Origin: Aphelocoma coerulescens
Taxonomy: Eukaryota; Chordata; Aves; Passeriformes; Corvidae
DNA length: 64,000 nucleotides
NCBI RefSeq assembly: GCF_041296385.1
Contig: NC_091023.1
Coordinates: forward strand, 24,429,924-24,493,923
Direction: 5' to 3'
Made by a program: the position numbers and the translations under genes. The notes beneath the pieces are model-generated. The model saw nothing but the letters and a program-made list of their open reading frames with translations. It made no database searches and was not told where the DNA came from. Shown here in pieces: positions 59,719 to 64,000 of this stretch; positions within the stretch are counted from its first letter, which is position 1; every line of letters begins with the position of its first letter.

Positions 59719-61730
59719 AATCTTTTGGTATAAATGGGATTTCTGTTAATTTGCTCTGCTCAGGCCAGGAGCAGCAGCAGCAACACAACCTGCACAGCTG
59801 AGCTGCAGTATCCAAATAACACACAAATATTTCCTTGCCAATCTTTTGTCTCAAGAAAACTTTCATTTTTATTGCAGCTGCACTGTCTCACTGAAACACA
59901 ACTTTATGAAACATCTCACGTTGAGACACTTAACTTCAGGTCCTTTTCCTGGTCACTTTTTCAGTCCATTTCCCTTTGTAGTAAAACTCTCCCAGCCAAA
60001 CCTCCCTATTGATTGATATATGTGAGACTTCTCTCCAAGTCAATAACAGCCCAGAGCAAGAATCAGTGGCTCTTTGCTGTTATTTATACATAAAGGGCTT
60101 TATTGAGCTAAACTGGTGTTCAGTTTAGCCTCTCACAGTTTATCATTTTATTTTTTTACCAATTGTCCTTCTTTACTCTGTTGGAATCTCCTGCCAGCTA
60201 AATCAGGCTGGAGAAAGCTTAACAAGTGAATGACAGCCATAATTCAGTGTTCACTGCTTCAAACCTCCATCTCGCCATCCTAGCAGCAAAATTTCTGATA
60301 TGTTTTGAAATTAGTTTTCCGTGGCATCACAAGGAACAGTATGCAAGGAATAACAGAGGGAGTGGATTAAAGGGAGAAGGGAATTGATGATGTGCCCAGC
60401 AGAAATCCATCAGCCACGATTGGGGCCCAGGCACAGGTACAAATATCATTTCACGCTATGCTGCACAGTTTCTCCCCAACTTCATCAATTGCCTCCCAAG
60501 ACAATGTGGTGTAGAAGGAAACAAATGGTGCTAAATAACTGAAGAGATGATTATTTGTTCAGTACTTAAGGCTGTGGGTTTCGATGGGTAAAAAATAGGA
60601 CTAAAAGCAAGTGTTTCTTGCTTTGGCTCACTAATTAACTCTGCATCTTAGCTGGCATTTTGTTATTGCTCTACCTCAGAATCCTACAATTAGAAATGTA
60701 AGAAAATAACTGGACTTGAAGGGTCAGACCTATGTTAATTTCCTATAAAACCTTTGGTTTCAGGAATATTTCTCCCCTTTTTCCAGTCTTGATAGTGATT
60801 CACAAGATAAAAAATCACACTTTTTTTTCTAAGATTACACTCTGTATTCTTGATTTTAATATATATAACAACCTTTAGTTATAATCATGAAGGATATTAG
60901 GATGAATTATCATAATCTACAAATAGAAAACTCCAAAATGGGGTGAAACTGTGGCAGTGACTGCTGGTGTTTAGGAGCCAAAGTGCTCAGACACATTCCC
61001 ACATTCCTGTGCCAAGAGTGAACACAATAACTTTCATAGAAAAAGCCACACCTCCCCCAAAAGGTGCATTTTCCATCTTTAAAAGGTTGCCCCTCAATTT
61101 TATTGGACATTTAAAGACTTCAAAGAAACCTTGCCAGTGTCACAAACACTTCCAAACCTGTGCCCAGAACAACTCTTTGCTCTTAAAAGCTCCCAGGCAT
61201 TTAAAAATTCTCTGACTCCATCTCAAACCCTGCCTGGGGTAGTGGTGACGTGTAAGAGTAAGAACTGTCAAAAAAGGTGCAAAACACCCTGTCCTCAGGA
61301 AAGTTGTACCTGCTGCTGTCAGTTCATGTTTGGTGATCCCAGCAGTTTCAGTCCCCACAACCAGGACGATTTCTCCTCTGCATTGTGATTTTCTGTAATA
61401 AATCTTGATCTTCTCATTATCACCAGGAATATCATATAATCCCTTTTTTATCCTCCTGGGCACTTGGTTGTGATGTTATCTAGCAGTGAAAAGCTCCCAG
61501 GTGTTAATTGCACATCGTGTGGGATAACTCTGGCAGCTCATTCCATGTTACTTTTCCATTAAATTCCATGTTCCCTTCCAAAGGCATCAGCAGGAGCAGC
61601 TGCTAAACCTTCCCTGTACTATTAATTATTTTGTAGGATCTGCTATTCCTTCTCTTAATTGTCCAGCCTGCTCTCTTCCCAGACATTATCCCTCCCTGGG
61701 AGCAGGGAGAGGCACAAGCTTCCCAGACAA
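59719..61730. other. Unannotated non-coding sequence
   Basis: No gene or repeat family recognised. A T run at 60822-60829 and an AT-rich patch around 60855-60920. Confidence 0.45.
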
Positions 61731-61840
61731 TCAGTGGCTGCCCCATCCCTGAAAATATTCAAGGAAAAGTTGGACAAGGCTTGGAGCAACCTGGGACAGT
61801 GGGAGGTGTCCCTTCCAACCCAAAACCTATAATTCTATGA
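61731..61840 (+). mobile_element. CR1 LINE, 3' fragment with internal deletion
   Basis: CAGTGGCTGCCCCATCCCTG, a GGCTTGGAGCAACCTGGGAC segment, GTGGGAGGTGTCCCTTCCAA and a final AATTCTATGA. About 40 bp between two GTCCC motifs, present in the 4.4-kb copy, are absent here. Otherwise intact to the terminal octamer. Confidence 0.92.
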
Positions 61841-63047
61841 TTTCCTACACCAAGGGTCTTTAAATTCTTTTTTTTTTTTTCTGTGAGATCTTCTCAAAAC
61901 AGAGAGCCAAGGAAATCAAGGCACTGCACATGAGGAATGAACATGGAATAACTTCCACAGCATCTCCAACACTTGCTATGAAGTTAATACCACATTTTAG
62001 AAGGCAGAGAAAGGCAAAGCCAGCACTGCCTTCACCAAGCCATGATCTTGCTCCAAACCCCAGAGCCACTGTCCTCTTTTCCCTCTTCTAAAAGAATGAA
62101 TTTTTATACCTGTCCACACCATCCTACCCCAGAGATGCTCAAATGAGTGGCTGTGAGCACAAAGGGCTTCAGATTAAACTATAAAAACCCTAAAATGCAG
62201 TGTTTAAAATGACCAAGCCTCTACATTTGAGCTGCAGAAGAGGAAAACAGGGCATTAATTTACCCCAGTGGGTAAAAAGTTTAATAATTTTTAAAATTGT
62301 GTTATCACAGTTTGTGTAATCCAAGTGCAAAGTGCTCTACTGCTACAGATTGTAGATGAGATTCATAAGAGAACTGTTCAATTAAAAAAAAACCCCAACA
62401 TTGTTTCCTTTGAGTAAGAGAACAAAAAAGGTCATTTTACAGGGTTACATGACAAGGATAACGAAAATGATTTGATATTGTCATTCTTTTCTTATACTGT
62501 CATTCTGAAAGCCTTGATCCTTCCATTCCAAGCTTACTTTGGGACAACAGGATCCTTATGATGGGATTTCCTCTGCCATTGCTGCTCTGATCCAGTACTA
62601 CTGGATAAAAAAAAGCTGAAAGGATAAGTCTGGGAGCACCACAGAGCAGAACAGGTACCACATCCAGGGGCCACAGACCACTCTAAACCCTGGCTTTCTG
62701 CACTTTACAGGGTGGTTGTAAAGAAAAAAAAAAAGGTCAGAGATGGAACCTGCAGCATTTCAGCCAAGATATCACCTATCCTTCAGGATTTAAAGCCAAT
62801 ATCTCTGTAGTGCCCAGGAATGGAAGCCCAGCAAGGAAAAAATCAGACAAAAAACCAAACTGGTTCACCCAAGTTTCTTTTTTTCTTCTGCTCCTGTTGT
62901 TTCTTAGTGAATTTTCACCCTTTAATGGGAAGCATTTCTGTATTCTTACTAATGGAGAAATAATTAATTGATCTGGAAGTCAGATTAATCATTTCAAGAG
63001 GTTCATTTCAGGCTTTGCTGGGACCCTACACACATTCAGTGTCATTG
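61841..63047. other. Unannotated non-coding sequence
   Basis: T run at 61869-61880 and A runs at about 62382-62391 and 62724-62734. No gene or repeat family recognised. Confidence 0.4.
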
Positions 63048-63127
63048 TGCCTGTCCCTGCCCCCAGCAGGGGGTTGGCATGAGATCACTTTTAGGTCCCT
63101 TCCACCCCAAACCATTCTGGGATTCTA
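63048..63127 (+). mobile_element. CR1 LINE, 3' terminal fragment
   Basis: GTGCCTGTCCCTGCCCCCAG, CAGGGGGTTGGCATGAGATC, TAGGTCCCTTCCACCCCAAA and CCATTCTGGGATTCTAC. 5'-truncated, about 80 bp. Confidence 0.9.
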
Positions 63128-64000
63128 CCTCAGGCTGTGAACTGTTATATGGGCAAAGAGTTTTATCCAACTTCTCAAAAGTTTAAATCATCAGAGGGTC
63201 AAGGTAAAGGACAGGGAGGAAAATGTTATTGATGGGTGGTATTTGAAACTATCAGAACTTGACAGACAACATGAGGAGCTCATCTCATTCCAGGGTCACA
63301 GGTGGCTCCTGCCCTGTTCAGCCCCAAAAGCAGTGACAGAACCACCACCACATCCCTGGGATATATCATTGTCTTGCATAAAGGCATTCCTATTTATTTA
63401 TTCAAAACATTAAACTCCTGATTTAAAATATCCCAACAGAGTGACTAGGGCTGTCTATTCCCAAAGAAAATGTATCCAAGGCACAGGAAACAAGCAATGC
63501 CAGGTCAGTTGCAAACTCTATATTTCATTGTCTCCTCTCAAGCGAGTCCCGGTGGTTCCTGCGGTGAATAATTGGCTGCACCTTGTAAAACACAAAGGGA
63601 AACGTGTACAGAGAGTCTGTTCTGTCCACCCAGATGTGTCTGTGGAATAATAAAGACCTAAAGATGGCAGCTGGCCTTGGCAGACTCCAGAATCCAGGCT
63701 TGTAAAGACACTGGGATCATCTTTATGGATTTGTCAGGGGTAAGCAAATAGAATTAAAGGATGGAGACACCAAGACCTGTCTGGGCTGACAGCTTCAGAT
63801 CTGCGATCCACTCTCAATTTAACGAGCTAATTAAGGAAAATTAACAGAGTTATACCCTGCTTCAGTGTCCAGAAGGTAAAATCCCAAAGGGATAAACAGC
63901 AGTCCAAGGGAACTTGTACTGCCCAGGGGATTATGCAGGCACTGGGAGCTGCTGGCCTGAAAGAGATGACCCTTCCCGATTTCACCCAGCAGGATTTGCT
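63128..64000. other. Unannotated sequence to the window edge
   Basis: Contains AATAAAG at about 63646-63652 after a stretch with several CpGs (63540-63610). This could be the 3' part of an old LTR or a transcript end, but I found no supporting termini. The 69-aa frame at 63441-63650 is not recognised. Confidence 0.3.

Noticed and set aside
63441..63660. Coding exon or LTR near 63.5 kb
   Set aside because: AATAAAG and a few CpGs are present, but there are no LTR termini, no splice pair and no recognisable peptide.

Overview
This window is eukaryotic, almost certainly a bird nuclear chromosome. The base composition is moderately AT-rich and CpG-poor, there are no long coding ORFs, and about two dozen short 5'-truncated fragments of one LINE family are scattered over both strands. 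Their 3' ends carry the hallmark bird CR1 text (GGTCCCTTCCAACC followed by ATTCTRTGA-type octamers). I could not identify the species or chromosome; the near absence of other repeats fits a songbird-like genome, but that is inference.

I see no protein-coding exon, tRNA, rRNA or CRISPR array that I can support. The open frames present are short chance frames, or artefacts of CR1 fragments and tandem repeats; the two longest (330 and 320 aa) lie in minisatellites. The window is best read as intergenic or long-intron DNA.

Layout. 1-13.6 kb: scattered CR1 3' ends (0.9, 4.4, 5.7, 7.1, 13.2 kb), a long A/C low-complexity tract (1.08-1.36 kb), and a 25-base poly(A) placed like a retroposed mRNA tail (8.97 kb). 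13.6-26.5 kb: about 13 kb with no recognisable CR1; its main structure is a roughly 300-bp tandem duplication at 24.86-25.49 kb. 26.5-34.5 kb: CR1 fragments again, including a long minus-strand copy (31.4-32.3 kb) in which an internal 41-bp segment has expanded into a minisatellite. 35.4-37.4 kb: the only CpG-rich part, with a clear CpG-island-like block at 37.08-37.39 kb, the best candidate for a promoter. 38.8-39.6 kb: a 42-bp, 21-unit minisatellite whose units 5-12 and 13-20 look like a duplicated 8-unit block. 40.2-41.7 kb: two 296-bp direct repeats 1205 bp apart. 41-46.5 kb: a cluster of minus-strand CR1 fragments, a MIR-like SINE relic (44.8 kb) and a probable solo LTR (46.1-46.5 kb). 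46.5-64 kb: mostly unannotated AT-rich sequence with a few CR1 tails and one long (TTTC)n tract (53.2 kb).

No genes work together here. What ties the window together is repeat biology: young CR1 copies (one near-identical inverted pair 11.5 kb apart), repeat birth inside a CR1, and local duplications concentrated between 24 and 46 kb. No previously undescribed coding system was found. Family assignments rest on recalled consensus features and were not checked against a repeat library.
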